Below, piece after piece: positions 17,401 to 25,116 of a DNA stretch of 60,452 nt. Origin of the DNA: Bifidobacterium breve (GTDB taxonomy: Bacteria > Actinomycetota > Thermoleophilia > Solirubrobacterales > Solirubrobacteraceae); assembly GCA_945889475.1 (NCBI GenBank), contig CAMDBT010000009.1, positions 1-60,452 of the forward strand, in the 5' to 3' direction. The notes below the pieces were generated by a model. The model worked only from the letters and a program-made list of their open reading frames with translations. It did no database searches and had not been told where the DNA came from. The position numbers were made by a program, and so were the translations under genes. Within the stretch, counting starts at the first letter, position 1. Each line of letters opens with the position of its first letter.

Positions 17401-17684
17401 TGACGGCGATCGCCTTCCTGTTCTCGGTATTTCTCGCCAAACCGTGCCCGTTTTACGTTCTTGACGAGGTTGAGGCGGCGCTCGATGATCTCAACATCGG
17501 CCGCTTCTTGGAACTGCTGCGCCTCTACCGTGAGCGTGCCCAGTTCATCGTCGTAACGCACCAGCAACGCACGATGGAGGCCGCCGACTCGCTTTACGGC
17601 GTTTCAATGGGCGGTGACGGCGTCTCGAAGGTGATCAGCCGCAAGCTGCCAGCCGAGGTTGATCTCGGCGCCAAGGCTGCCTGA
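14454..17684 (+). CDS. smc: Chromosome segregation ATPase SMC
   Basis: A 1076-aa condensin subunit, somewhat shorter than the usual 1170-1200 aa. The N-terminal head has Walker A VGPNGSGKSNITDA (residues about 28-41). Long coiled-coil arms flank a hinge (about 445-560). The C-terminal head (from about 940) has the ABC signature LLSGGEKSMTAI and Walker B FYVLDEVEAALDD. It organises and compacts the chromosome with ScpA/ScpB, which are not in the window. The GTG start is one base after the rnc stop. ftsY and ffh, common downstream, are absent here. Confidence 0.96.
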   Translation: MYLKSISLKGFKSFPERTVLEFAPGVSVVVGPNGSGKSNITDAVLWAMGEQSPLAVRGQKMQDVIFSGGHGVKARSSAEVELIIDNSDGAIDMPLGEISILRRLDRNGEGGYRLNGARCRLVDVLEVLSDTGLGKEMHSVVSQGRVESIVTSKPRDRRLLIEEAAGLGKHRKRRRRAQIKLDRAQENLDRCLDIERQARSQLRPLKRQAEAAELLARVDRQTTEASWELVRDDARSRRATLESSEQAATTAREARDGLQQELGQVDLQREQAEKQLAERSERREAIARRGEMARSAAGKIEMRIERARENALALSERLEQRELQLQRLRPQVAADSPDQSGSERIAALEAALEKLDLKRAGELDAELASLLGERDQAVAESSAAAAKLAYLTTERESAQTAAKDARTELRSSERAVEQAAREAASLTAELARLDDFLREHADAPDGQSSLASSLDVEAGSETAVAAVLGTRLRAGIVDDLPTGQKLLGRLGPQGGSALIAAATSSSSATGPPPPGARALADCISGGANADLGRRLLAGVWLVESLEDLPADFAAVAVTREGRAWNGATGELRQSAQGGGERVLAERQRREQVAAEAASGSARAEQAVGALSGVAEACSDAELTLISSDDRCRGAERDAAQAAERARSAEWLIQQRRQAPEQGAGAIARAQLEGELAAERRVAEQAAEAREQRKRLVVGLELAIAYELALAPHFNAFEQALGDVREAIAGRVTLLEAELEADSVGNAGVTDDLRTFAQSGAELQRALREAGEAVTAAEVTAQQSRDQSAETEAELARLAGLLGLEAEPSAEPLDDEAVAALQQRIVRLERRREQIGPVNPLAKAQYDEALEHVETLEHQRTDLESAMRELRTLIRETDRQIRESFEETFAAAAKNFEELAAHCFPGGHGSLRLVREEHVPKAVLGGGEGEDEAARLEAAEDAADAEAARDRGEPEDDLGVEIEITPAGKSMKRLTLLSGGEKSMTAIAFLFSVFLAKPCPFYVLDEVEAALDDLNIGRFLELLRLYRERAQFIVVTHQQRTMEAADSLYGVSMGGDGVSKVISRKLPAEVDLGAKAA

Positions 17685-17721
17685 CCAGACTCTGCGCCTG
17701 CTCGATCTAACCGCTGAGCTG

Positions 17722-17727
17722 TAAGCT
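17722..17727 (+). promoter_or_regulatory. -10 element TAAGCT before the nfeD-like gene
   Basis: TAAGCT ends 7 nt before ATG 17735 in the 50-nt smc-nfeD gap. It matches the leaderless TANNNT spacing seen elsewhere in the window. Confidence 0.4.
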
Positions 17728-17734
17728 TGGCAGG

Positions 17735-18199
17735 ATGTCAACTCCGGTTATCTGGCTGTTGGTCGCTGCCGCCCTCGCGCTCGGGGAGATTTTTAGCGAG
17801 AGCTTCGTCCTCGCTTCGCTCTCGGCCGGAGCGCTAGTTATGGCGCTAGGGACGCTGCTCGGGGTCGAGTTCGCGCTGCTGGCATCGATCGCAGTCGTCG
17901 TTGCGGCAATGACATTGGTGGTCTTGCGCCCGCTGCGGCGTCGTGACCGGCTTGACTTTGCCACTGGCGGTGTTGAGCACGACTTTGTGGTCGGTCAGCT
18001 CGGCGTCGTCGAGGAACGCGTCGTCAACGGTGAAGCGACAGGCGTAATTGAGATTGACGGCGAAGTCTGGACGGCGCGAGCGCGCGATGACGAGCAGACG
18101 TTCGTTCCCGGCGATGCGGTTGAGGTAGTTGCTGTGCGCGGCGCGATCGCGCTGGTAGACGCAGCAGTCGAGAGTCCGCAGAGGGACCTGCGGGCCTGA
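17735..18199 (+). CDS. NfeD-like membrane protein
   Basis: A 154-aa protein with an N-terminal membrane region of two or three helices (about 4-65: VIWLLVAAALALGEIF, then LLASIAVVVAAMTLVVL). A basic RPLRRRDR stop-transfer follows, then a soluble OB-like NfeD domain (about 80-145, with GQLGVVEERV and GDAVEVVAVRGA). NfeD proteins usually partner stomatin/flotillin proteases; no stomatin gene is adjacent, so the partner is unknown. It occupies the place where ffh often sits between smc and rpsP. Confidence 0.8.
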   Translation: MSTPVIWLLVAAALALGEIFSESFVLASLSAGALVMALGTLLGVEFALLASIAVVVAAMTLVVLRPLRRRDRLDFATGGVEHDFVVGQLGVVEERVVNGEATGVIEIDGEVWTARARDDEQTFVPGDAVEVVAVRGAIALVDAAVESPQRDLRA

Positions 18200-18213
18200 G
18201 CCGGTGCGCCCCG

Positions 18214-18252
18214 CTACCCTTTAGCGCTGACATTCTGTGAACTTCGAGAGGA
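18214..18252 (+). promoter_or_regulatory. rpsP promoter (-10 TACCCT) and strong ribosome-binding site
   Basis: TACCCT at 18214-18219 is a likely -10, giving a leader of roughly 30 nt. GAGAGGA at 18246-18252 is one of the few clear Shine-Dalgarno sequences in the window. It lies 4 nt before GTG 18257 and fixes the rpsP start. Confidence 0.5.
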
Positions 18253-18256
18253 ATCT

Positions 18257-18502
18257 GTGGCCGTACGACTAAGGCTCACGCGAGTGGGCAACAAGAAAAA
18301 TCCAATTTGGCGAGTGGTTGTCGCCGACCAACGCTCACCGCGTGACGGCCGCTGCATCGAGGTCGTCGGGCAGTACAACGCCCAGACGAACCCTTCAACG
18401 ATCACCCTCGACGAGGATCGGATCAAGCTTTGGCTTGACAAAGGAGCGCAGCCGAGCTCTCAGGTTCGCAAGCTGCTGCACACACAGGGCATCGCTCATT
18501 AG
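18257..18502 (+). CDS. rpsP: 30S ribosomal protein S16
   Basis: An 81-aa small-subunit protein with the family start AVRLRLTRVGNKKNPIWRVVVAD and RDGRCIEVVGQYNP-like segment. The GTG start is supported by a strong ribosome-binding site. It heads the conserved rpsP-khpA-rimM-trmD-rplS ribosome-maturation cluster. Confidence 0.96.
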   Translation: MAVRLRLTRVGNKKNPIWRVVVADQRSPRDGRCIEVVGQYNAQTNPSTITLDEDRIKLWLDKGAQPSSQVRKLLHTQGIAH

Positions 18503-18511
18503 GTTCAGCCG

Positions 18512-18745
18512 ATGCGCGAACTACTCGAGTTCCTAGCCCGCTCGTTAGTCGATGATCCGGCCGCGGTCGCCGTCGAGCAGTTCGACGACGATGACGGCAC
18601 TGTTGTGCTCGAGCTCACCGTCGGTGAGGACGACTACGGCAAGGTCATTGGTCGTGGCGGCAGGACCGCCAATGCGCTGCGCACTGTGCTGAAGGCTGCC
18701 GCCGTACGCGAAGAGCGCCGCGTGCTCGTCGACATCGTCGACTGA
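18512..18745 (+). CDS. khpA: KH-domain RNA-binding protein KhpA
   Basis: A 77-aa single KH domain with the GxxG loop in GKVIGRGGRTANALR. KhpA proteins bind RNA, often with KhpB/Jag, and are encoded between rpsP and rimM in Gram-positive bacteria, as here. The start ATG is 9 nt after the rpsP stop. Confidence 0.92.
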   Translation: MRELLEFLARSLVDDPAAVAVEQFDDDDGTVVLELTVGEDDYGKVIGRGGRTANALRTVLKAAAVREERRVLVDIVD

Positions 18746-18746
18746 C

Positions 18747-19247
18747 GTGACCGCCGAGCCGGACCAGTGGCTCCAGGCGGGCCGCATCGGTCGCCCGCAC
18801 GGACTCGATGGCAGCTTCTACGTGACGCGCCCGCGCGCTGTGCTGCTTGAGATTGGGTTGAGTGTCCGTGTCGGCACGCAGGAGCTCCAGATTGAGCGGC
18901 GCGCTGGCACCGAAGTGAAGCCGATCATCCGGCTTGACGGGATCACAAGCCCGGAGGCTGCTGAGTCGGTGCGCGGCGAGGCGCTGTTCTGCACGCTTGC
19001 CGACGCCCCTGCTCTCGGCGAGCGCGAATGGTGGGCCGAGGAGCTCGAAGGCTGCGCTGTGAGCGACGGAGCGACCCCCGTTGGCCAAGTCACACGCTTG
19101 CTCGTGCTGCCGTCCTGCGAAGTTCTCGACGTGAAGCGGCCGGATGGGACAGAGCTGCTCGTTCCGATGGTCAGCGATGCGATCCGCTCGGTCAATGTTG
19201 GCGAGCAGAAGATCGACGTCAACTTGGCTTTCATCGGTGGCGGGTAG
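18747..19247 (+). CDS. rimM: 16S rRNA processing/ribosome maturation factor RimM
   Basis: A 166-aa protein that helps 30S head assembly through S19. It shows the N-terminal GRIGRPHGLDGSFYV barrel segment and a C-terminal PRC-barrel ending LVPMVSDAIRSVNVGEQKI. The GTG start is one base after the khpA stop (TGAC GTG). Confidence 0.94.
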   Translation: MTAEPDQWLQAGRIGRPHGLDGSFYVTRPRAVLLEIGLSVRVGTQELQIERRAGTEVKPIIRLDGITSPEAAESVRGEALFCTLADAPALGEREWWAEELEGCAVSDGATPVGQVTRLLVLPSCEVLDVKRPDGTELLVPMVSDAIRSVNVGEQKIDVNLAFIGGG

Positions 19248-19250
19248 GCG

Positions 19251-19946
19251 ATGCAGCTCGACGTCATAACGCTCTTTCCGCAGTGGTTCGAATGGTTCGC
19301 CGAGCAGCGCCATGTCGCCAACGCCGTCGCGCGCGGCAACGAGTTGCGCGCGCTCGACCTGCGTGAGCACACGCCGCTTAGTGGTGGCCAGGTAGACGAC
19401 GCCCCTTTCGGTGGAGGCGCGGGAATGGTGCTGCGCGTCGACGTGATGGAGGCTGCGCTACGCGGCTTCTACGGTGTCGATCCAGTCGAGCTGCCCAGCC
19501 AGCGGCGCGTGATCGCGCTGACGCCCGGCGGACGCGTCCTCGACGAACAGCTCGTCAACGAGCTTGCAGCCGAGCCGGCGGTGACGCTGCTATGTGGCCG
19601 ATACGAAGGATTCGATGAACGGATCGTCCAGCATTTCTGTAGCGACACCGTTTCGATCGGCCGCTACGTGATCGCCGGCGGCGAGCTGGCGGCAATGGTC
19701 GTCTGCGACGCGATCTTGCGCAAACAGCCGGGCGCGCTCGGCGACGGGAACTCAGCGACCGAGGAATCGTTCAGCGCGGCGCTGGAAGGAGACCCCGAGT
19801 ATCCGCACTACACGAGGCCAGCCGAGTTTCGTGATTGGATCGTTCCAGAGGTGCTGCTCTCCGGCCACCACGAAGAGATTCGGCAGTGGCGGCGGGCAAG
19901 AAGTCGTGAGCGCGGCGCGGCTTCTCACGACGCTCCGCTATCCTGA
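19251..19946 (+). CDS. trmD: tRNA (guanine37-N1)-methyltransferase TrmD
   Basis: A 231-aa SPOUT methyltransferase that makes m1G37 in tRNA. Hallmarks are MQLDVITLFPQWFEWF, PFGGGAGMVLRVD, LLCGRYEGFDERI and the knotted SAM site IAGGELAAMVVCDAILR, which retains the catalytic Asp. One oddity is that the usual SIGDY motif reads SIGRY. It starts 3 nt after the rimM stop. Confidence 0.95.
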   Translation: MQLDVITLFPQWFEWFAEQRHVANAVARGNELRALDLREHTPLSGGQVDDAPFGGGAGMVLRVDVMEAALRGFYGVDPVELPSQRRVIALTPGGRVLDEQLVNELAAEPAVTLLCGRYEGFDERIVQHFCSDTVSIGRYVIAGGELAAMVVCDAILRKQPGALGDGNSATEESFSAALEGDPEYPHYTRPAEFRDWIVPEVLLSGHHEEIRQWRRARSRERGAASHDAPLS

Positions 19947-20018
19947 TCTATCCCGCCCCGGTCGCGACGCTAATGCGATCGCCGGAAATTCGGCCGAACC
20001 TTCGCGGGCACCCTCAAT

Positions 20019-20606
20019 ATGAGCTCAGTAATCGACAATCTTGAACGCGCACAATTGCGCCGCGTGCCGGACTTTGCCGCCGGCGACAGAGTCAAAGTTC
20101 ACTTCCAAGTGATCGAAGGCGAGCGCCGCCGCACACAGGTCTTCGAAGGCATTGTCGTTGGCCGTCAGGGCAGCGGCGTCCGCGAGACCTTCACCGTTCG
20201 CAAGCAGTCGTTTGGCGTCGGAGTTGAGCGAACGTTCCCGCTGCACTCGCCGAAGATTGAGAAGATCGATGTCGCCGCTCGTGGCGACGTTCGCCGCGCA
20301 AAGCTCTACTACCTGCGCGATCGCGTTGGCAAGGGCGCCCGCGTCCGCGAACGCGACTACTACGGCCCCGAGGACGAGGTCGCGCCAGGGCTAGTCCATC
20401 AGCCGGAGGTTGCCGCAGCGGCGTTAGATGAGGACGAGCCGCAGGTTGACGGCGCGACAAGTGAGCAGGATGTCGCCGACGAGCCCGCAGAGGCTCCGGC
20501 CGACGAGCAGTCCGAGGCTGACAGCAGCGAAGAGGCGCCAGCAGCCGAGGATGATTCGGAGCAGCCGACCGACGGGCGCGACGAACCTTCCCCTGACGCG
20601 GCTTGA
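20019..20606 (+). CDS. rplS: 50S ribosomal protein L19 with long acidic C-terminal tail
   Basis: Residues 1-115 are canonical L19 ([57 protein letters not shown]). The protein then continues for about 80 more residues of E/D/A/P/S-rich low-complexity sequence to 195 aa; normal L19 is about 115 aa. The tail is probably disordered and sits near the subunit interface. A 72-nt gap separates it from trmD; TATCCT at 19939-19944 could be its -10. Confidence 0.95.
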   Translation: MSSVIDNLERAQLRRVPDFAAGDRVKVHFQVIEGERRRTQVFEGIVVGRQGSGVRETFTVRKQSFGVGVERTFPLHSPKIEKIDVAARGDVRRAKLYYLRDRVGKGARVRERDYYGPEDEVAPGLVHQPEVAAAALDEDEPQVDGATSEQDVADEPAEAPADEQSEADSSEEAPAAEDDSEQPTDGRDEPSPDAA

Positions 20607-20610
20607 GCGA

Positions 20611-21246
20611 GTGAAAGCTGCCAAGAAGAAGCGGCCGAAATCGGCAGGCAGCTCGATCCTTGAGTTGATCGTGATCGTCGCGATCGCGCTTGGACTTGCA
20701 TTGGTAATCCAAGCGTTGGTCGTGAAGCCGTACCGAATTCCCAGCGAGTCGATGGTGCCGACGCTCGAGGTCGGTCAGCGCGTGCTTGTCAATCGCTTGG
20801 CGCAACGCTTCGGTGAGCCGTCGATCGGCGACATCGCCGTCTTTCATCCGCCGGCTGGCTCCGAGCAGATGCCGCTCGATCAATGCGGCGAGCGCCAGCC
20901 TCCGCGCGCAGCCTGCGACAAGCCGACTCCGCAGCGGAGCGAGACCAACTTCATCAAGCGGATCGTCGCTGGCCCAGGTGACACGGTGTCGGTCGACAAG
21001 GGTCGCGTGATCCGCAACGGTAAACCGACCAACGAGCCGTTTATCAGCGACACCTGCGCCGATGACAACGGCGCGGCCTGCACACTGCCGAAGACGATCA
21101 CGATTCCGCCCGGACACTGGTTCATGATGGGCGACAACCGTGGCGAGTCCGACGACAGCAGATTCTGGGGACCCGTCCCAACCGAATGGATCATCGGGCC
21201 CGCTTTCGCCACCTACTGGCCGCCCGACCGCATCAACCTTTTCTGA
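20611..21246 (+). CDS. lepB: Signal peptidase I
   Basis: A 211-aa membrane serine protease that removes signal peptides of exported proteins. A basic N-terminus (KAAKKKRPK) is followed by one transmembrane helix (about 15-35). The nucleophile is in YRIPSESMVPTL, the catalytic Lys in ETNFIKRIVAGPGD, and box E is MMGDNRGESDDSRFWG. GTG 20611, 4 nt after the rplS stop, was chosen; upstream reading in this frame is an rplS overlap. The segment with CGERQ...CDK between boxes is a lineage insert. Confidence 0.93.
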   Translation: MKAAKKKRPKSAGSSILELIVIVAIALGLALVIQALVVKPYRIPSESMVPTLEVGQRVLVNRLAQRFGEPSIGDIAVFHPPAGSEQMPLDQCGERQPPRAACDKPTPQRSETNFIKRIVAGPGDTVSVDKGRVIRNGKPTNEPFISDTCADDNGAACTLPKTITIPPGHWFMMGDNRGESDDSRFWGPVPTEWIIGPAFATYWPPDRINLF

Positions 21247-21310
21247 GACCGCTGGCTCGGCTCGCTCGAAGCGCAAGCGCCCGACTCGCGGCTCAAGCGG
21301 CGCTCGCCTA

Positions 21311-21925
21311 ATCGCCCACGACCGAGCCGCTGCCAAGCGCTGGGTTGCCGGCGCCGATGAGGCTGGTCGCGGCTGCCTTGCCGGGCCACTCGTTGCAGCC
21401 GCCGTGCTGCTCGATCTCGACTCGATCGGCGTTGCGGAGGTGCGGGCTCTCGGCGCTCTAAATGATTCAAAGCAACATGACCACGCCGCTCGCGAGGCGT
21501 TGCTGCCGATTGTGATGGAGACCGCACAGCGCGTCGTCGTCGTGTCACGCAGCGCGCGCGGGATCGATGAACGCGGGCTGCACAAGACGAATCTGGCGGC
21601 GCTGCGCGAAGCGCTGATCCGAGTTGCTCGGCCTGGCTGCATCTGCCTAATAGACGGCTTTGAGGTTGCGCCGTTTGATCATCAGCAGCGCGCCGTCATC
21701 GGTGGCGACGGTCTTAGCGCGGCGATCGCGGCGGCTTCAATCGTCGCCAAAGTTACGCGTGACCGGCTAATGGTTCGCGCCGGCGAGCAGCTTCCCGAGT
21801 GGGGCTTTGGTTCGCACTTCGGCTATTCGACGGCTGCCCACCGCGAGGCGATAATCGAGCACGGCGTATCGCCTCTCCACAGGATGTCGTTTCAGTCGAC
21901 CGCCTACCAGCAGCTAGCGCTCTAA
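21311..21925 (+). CDS. rnhB: Ribonuclease HII, probable ATC start
   Basis: Removes ribonucleotides and RNA primers from DNA. Catalytic acids are visible: GADEAGRGCLAGPLV (D, E), LIDGFEV (D) and VTRDRL (D). There is no ATG, GTG, TTG or CTG in frame between the lepB stop region and GADEAG. ATC at 21311 gives a normal 204-aa protein starting at AHDRAAAKRWVAGADEAG. The only usual codon upstream is GTG 21140, which would overlap lepB by 107 nt and add 57 residues of low-quality sequence. I prefer ATC, but the start is unproven. Confidence 0.82.
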   Translation: MAHDRAAAKRWVAGADEAGRGCLAGPLVAAAVLLDLDSIGVAEVRALGALNDSKQHDHAAREALLPIVMETAQRVVVVSRSARGIDERGLHKTNLAALREALIRVARPGCICLIDGFEVAPFDHQQRAVIGGDGLSAAIAAASIVAKVTRDRLMVRAGEQLPEWGFGSHFGYSTAAHREAIIEHGVSPLHRMSFQSTAYQQLAL

Positions 21926-21928
21926 CGC

Positions 21929-22309
21929 TCAGAACGCGTTCTCGATCTGGTCGAGCTGTAGTAGGCGACCGTGGCGGTCGAGCAGGATCCCGATCGCGTC
22001 GAAGCGCAGTTCAAGCGGGCTGGGTCGCTGTCGGGATTCGCTCAAATATGCCGCCGCTAGGCGCCGTACTTGGCGGCGCTTGGAATCATTCAGCGATTCC
22101 CATGGGGAGCAGGGCTGGCGCGAGCGGCGCGTCTTCACTTCGATGAAGACGAGCGTTCGGCCGCTCAGCATGATCAGGTCGATCTCCCCGTAGCGAGTTC
22201 GGTGGTTTCGCGCTACGAGCTGATAACCGCGCCGCTCGAGATGCTCGAGCGCGAGACGCTCGCCGGCGCGGCCTAGTACGTGGCGAGGATCGGGAGAGGG
22301 CGGTCGGAT
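21929..22309 (-). CDS. yraN: UPF0102 YraN-like nuclease-fold protein, probable ATC start
   Basis: A small PD-(D/E)xK-fold protein with RYGEIDLIM...LVFIEVKTRR, the family signature, preceded by LGRAGERLALEHLERRGY. The first ATG in frame (22171) would delete that N-terminal third. From the upstream TAA (22331-22333) down to CTG 22177 the frame has no ATG, GTG, TTG or CTG. ATC at 22309-22307 gives 126 aa, a normal length. A TAGCTT hexamer lies 7 nt upstream on this strand, as in leaderless genes here. It is antisense to rnhB and divergent from comM. Confidence 0.78.
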   Translation of the reverse strand: MRPPSPDPRHVLGRAGERLALEHLERRGYQLVARNHRTRYGEIDLIMLSGRTLVFIEVKTRRSRQPCSPWESLNDSKRRQVRRLAAAYLSESRQRPSPLELRFDAIGILLDRHGRLLQLDQIENAF

Positions 22310-22316
22310 GAAGCCG

Positions 22317-22322
22317 AAGCTA
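22317..22322 (-). promoter_or_regulatory. -10 element TAGCTT (minus strand) before yraN
   Basis: Read on the minus strand, TAGCTT ends 7 nt before the proposed ATC start at 22309. The spacing equals that of the other leaderless-type promoters in the window, which supports ATC as the first codon. Confidence 0.4.
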
Positions 22323-22454
22323 CGGGTGCGTTAGTTACGGCTCTACGGCGACGGTCCGCAGCAACCTTGCTGCGATTGCGCGGGCTGGCAAAGCGGCCAC
22401 CGGTTCGTTGCGATTGTGCAGCAGAGCTGGGTTCCTAGCTTGCGAGTTGGCGCG

Positions 22455-22460
22455 TAGCGT
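22455..22460 (+). promoter_or_regulatory. -10 element TAGCGT before comM
   Basis: TAGCGT ends 8 nt before ATG 22469. The same hexamer at the same distance precedes tlyA. The remaining 130 bp of the yraN-comM divergent region show no tRNA, repeat or other gene. Confidence 0.45.
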
Positions 22461-22468
22461 CGCCTCCA

Positions 22469-23971
22469 ATGGTCACCGAGGTGATGACGTTCGCAATTGA
22501 CGGACTCGAGCCGCAGGCTGTCACGGTCGAAGCCGACCTGCGGCGAGGGCTACCGTGCTTCACGATCGTTGGTCTTGCCGATCGCGCCGTCGCTGAGTCG
22601 CGGGAGCGGGTTCGCGCCGCGCTCGTCAACTGCGGCTTCGAGTTTCCGATGCGCCGTCTGACGGTCAATCTCGCGCCGGCGCATCTGCGCAAGGCCGGGC
22701 CCGGCCTGGACCTCGCAATTGCCTGCGCGATCCTCGCCGCTAGCGGTCAGATCCCGACCGACCATCTGGCCCGGACGGCTCTCTTCGGAGAGCTTTCGCT
22801 CAGCGGTGAACTGAGGGCTTGTCGGGGCGCGCTGGCGGTCGCCGAGGGCGCCCAGCGCGCCGGCATCGAAGCGCTCGTCGTTCCGGCATCCTGCGCCAGC
22901 GAGGCCCGCCTCGTCGAACCGATCCGCGTCGGCGCGCTTGCGCGCCTCAGCGGCCTTGGCGCCGTGCTCGCCGGTGCGAGCGATCCCAGCGAAGCCGCCG
23001 CAACGTCGCCGGCCAGCTCCGAGCGCGCTTACGTTCCCGATCTGGCAGACGTGCGCGGCCACCGCGGAGCGCTCGAAGCGCTGACTGTGGCCGCCGCGGG
23101 CGGCCACAACCTGCTGCTCAACGGCCCGCCTGGGACTGGCAAGACGATGCTGGCGCGTCGTCTACCAAGCATTCTGCCGCCGCTCAGCCGTGCCGAAGCG
23201 CTCGAGGTGACGAGGATCCAAAGCATCGCTGGGCTGGCGCTCGGTGGCAGGCTCGCCGATCGGCGACCATTCCGGGCGCCCCATCACACCGTCTCGGCTG
23301 CAGGGCTGGTTGGAGGCGGCACGGTGCCGACCCCAGGGGAGGCGACTCTGGCGCACCGCGGCGTGCTCTTCCTCGATGAGCTCTCGGAGTTCGATCGTCG
23401 CGCCCTTGAAGCTCTTAGGCAGCCGCTAGAGGATGGCGAGGTAACGATTGTGCGCGGCCAGAAGATCGCCCGCTTCCCGACCCGCTTTTCACTGATCGCG
23501 GCGACCAATCCGTGCCTCTGCGGTCGTGGCGGAAGAGCGTGCCGCTGTAGTGAACCGGAGCTCGCTCGACATCGCCAGCGGCTCTCTGGTCCCTTGCTCG
23601 ATCGGATCGATCTCGTTGTCGGGGTCGAACGACCGTCGTCTGCGGCCTTGGTGGCTGAGCCATTGACGACTAGTAAGCAGGTCGCTGAGCGGGTCAGCGC
23701 AGCGCGTGAGCTCCAACTCGCGCGCGCTGGCTGCGCCAACGCCCAGCTTGTGGCGCGAGACCTTCTTGCCGCCGTCAACTGCGGTGAGGCGGCAGCAAAG
23801 GCATTGGCGCGGGCGTATGACAGTGGCGGGCTGAGCGCTCGCGGCCGCGACCGAGCGTTACGCGTCGCGCGGACGGTCGCCGACCTAGCACGAGAGGAAG
23901 AGATCGGGCCGCATGCGGTGGCGCAGGCGCTCGGGTACCGCCACGAGAACGAGCGGCTAGGTGGACGGTGA
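22469..23971 (+). CDS. comM: ComM/YifB family Mg-chelatase-like AAA+ ATPase
   Basis: A 500-aa protein. The N-terminal Lon-like ChlI domain (about 1-170; RRGLPCFTIVGLADRAV, NLAPAHLRKAGPG) precedes an AAA+ core with Walker A NGPPGTGKTMLARRL and Walker B LFLDELSEFDRRALEAL, then a C-terminal Mg-chelatase-like domain with CSEPELARHRQRLSGPLLDR-type residues. The Proteobacterial ComM is a hexameric branch-migration helicase used in natural transformation. Here it overlaps dprA by 4 nt, which fits a DNA-uptake or recombination role. Confidence 0.93.
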   Translation: MVTEVMTFAIDGLEPQAVTVEADLRRGLPCFTIVGLADRAVAESRERVRAALVNCGFEFPMRRLTVNLAPAHLRKAGPGLDLAIACAILAASGQIPTDHLARTALFGELSLSGELRACRGALAVAEGAQRAGIEALVVPASCASEARLVEPIRVGALARLSGLGAVLAGASDPSEAAATSPASSERAYVPDLADVRGHRGALEALTVAAAGGHNLLLNGPPGTGKTMLARRLPSILPPLSRAEALEVTRIQSIAGLALGGRLADRRPFRAPHHTVSAAGLVGGGTVPTPGEATLAHRGVLFLDELSEFDRRALEALRQPLEDGEVTIVRGQKIARFPTRFSLIAATNPCLCGRGGRACRCSEPELARHRQRLSGPLLDRIDLVVGVERPSSAALVAEPLTTSKQVAERVSAARELQLARAGCANAQLVARDLLAAVNCGEAAAKALARAYDSGGLSARGRDRALRVARTVADLAREEEIGPHAVAQALGYRHENERLGGR

Positions 23972-25068
23972 CCGCTCCCTGCGATCGCTGTACGCGCCGC
24001 AGCTGGCTGGTCGGGCGGCTGGCCGGCCATCTGGAGCAAATCCGTGGCAATCGGCCGGCGATCCGCGGTGTCCTAGCGCTCAGTGACCGCAAACTGATCG
24101 CGGCGCTTGGCGGGCTCGACGAAGCGGAGATCACCGCGCAGTGGTCGCGGCTCGATCCGGCCGCCACGCGCCGACAGTGGGCCGCGGCTTCGGGTTTTGC
24201 GATCTGCCGCCACAGCGAGATCTTCCCGGCCGCGTTGGCCGATCTCCCCGACCCGCCAGCGGTGCTCCACGTCAACGGCAGCTTGGCGCAATTCGAGCAG
24301 CTGTTGGCTAGCTCACCGACGGTCGCTCTCGTCGGCGCGCGGCGGGCCTCGGTCGACGGCCTTGGACTGGCATCCGAGTTAGGTCGCACGCTCTCGCTCT
24401 GTGGCGTGACGGTGGTCAGCGGGATGGCTTTGGGAATTGACAGCGCGGCGCACGAAGGCGCGCTGGCCGCTGGCGCAAGGACGATCGCGGTGCTTGCCTG
24501 CGGCCCTGAACGCGCCTATCCAGCGCGGCGAAAGCGACTGCACACTGAGCTCGCTCAGCGAGCGGCCGTGGTCTCCGAGCTGCCGCCCGGGATCGCTCCA
24601 TACCGCTGGGCTTTTCCGGCTCGCAATCGGATCATTGCGGCGCTGGCGCAGATGACCGTTGTGGTCGAGGCAGCGGAGCGATCAGGTTCGCTGATCACGG
24701 CTGAGATTGCCGCTGACCTCGGTCGCGCGGTCGGCGCCGTGCCGGGCCATCCTGGCTCGTGGCACAGTGGCGGCGCCAACGCGCTCCTCCGCGACGGCGC
24801 CCACCTAATCCGCGATGCTCGCGACATCCTCGACGACGCGTTTGGCGTTGGGGCGACTGTCGGCGCGGTCTCCAAGCCAGTGCCTCTGCCGACATCGTTG
24901 AGCGCCGATCAAGTCGCAGTGATCGCCGCTGTCGATGCCGGCTTCGCCACTGCCGCCAGCGTTGCCGAATACTGCGGCGGCGCAGCCGAAGTAGTTGGCC
25001 CGCTGACAGAATTGGAGCTGATCGGTCTGCTTGAACGCCGCGGCGACGGGAGCTATGTCCGGCGCTGA
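23968..25068 (+). CDS. dprA: DNA-processing protein DprA (Smf)
   Basis: A 366-aa protein that loads RecA on incoming single-stranded DNA. The Rossmann core has [44 protein letters not shown] and [14 protein letters not shown]-terminal winged-helix-like region follows (about 300-366). The N-terminus has a CDRC pair (residues 5-8) not needed in classical DprA. The GTG start overlaps the comM stop (GTGA), so the pair is co-translated. No other competence genes are in the window. Confidence 0.94.
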   Translation: MTAPCDRCTRRSWLVGRLAGHLEQIRGNRPAIRGVLALSDRKLIAALGGLDEAEITAQWSRLDPAATRRQWAAASGFAICRHSEIFPAALADLPDPPAVLHVNGSLAQFEQLLASSPTVALVGARRASVDGLGLASELGRTLSLCGVTVVSGMALGIDSAAHEGALAAGARTIAVLACGPERAYPARRKRLHTELAQRAAVVSELPPGIAPYRWAFPARNRIIAALAQMTVVVEAAERSGSLITAEIAADLGRAVGAVPGHPGSWHSGGANALLRDGAHLIRDARDILDDAFGVGATVGAVSKPVPLPTSLSADQVAVIAAVDAGFATAASVAEYCGGAAEVVGPLTELELIGLLERRGDGSYVRR

Positions 25069-25116
25069 GCGGCTGGCAACTAGAGCCGTCGTCAGCCGCC
25101 CGATCAAGCGGGCTGG

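Noticed and set aside
19672-19700. TrmD SIGRY variant as loss of function
   Set aside because: The catalytic Asp in the following VVCDAIL segment and the SAM knot are intact, so it is noted only as a variation.
20191-21642. 483-codon minus-strand frame across rplS, lepB and rnhB
   Set aside because: Low-complexity Arg/Ser/Ala product that spans three well-supported genes; shadow.
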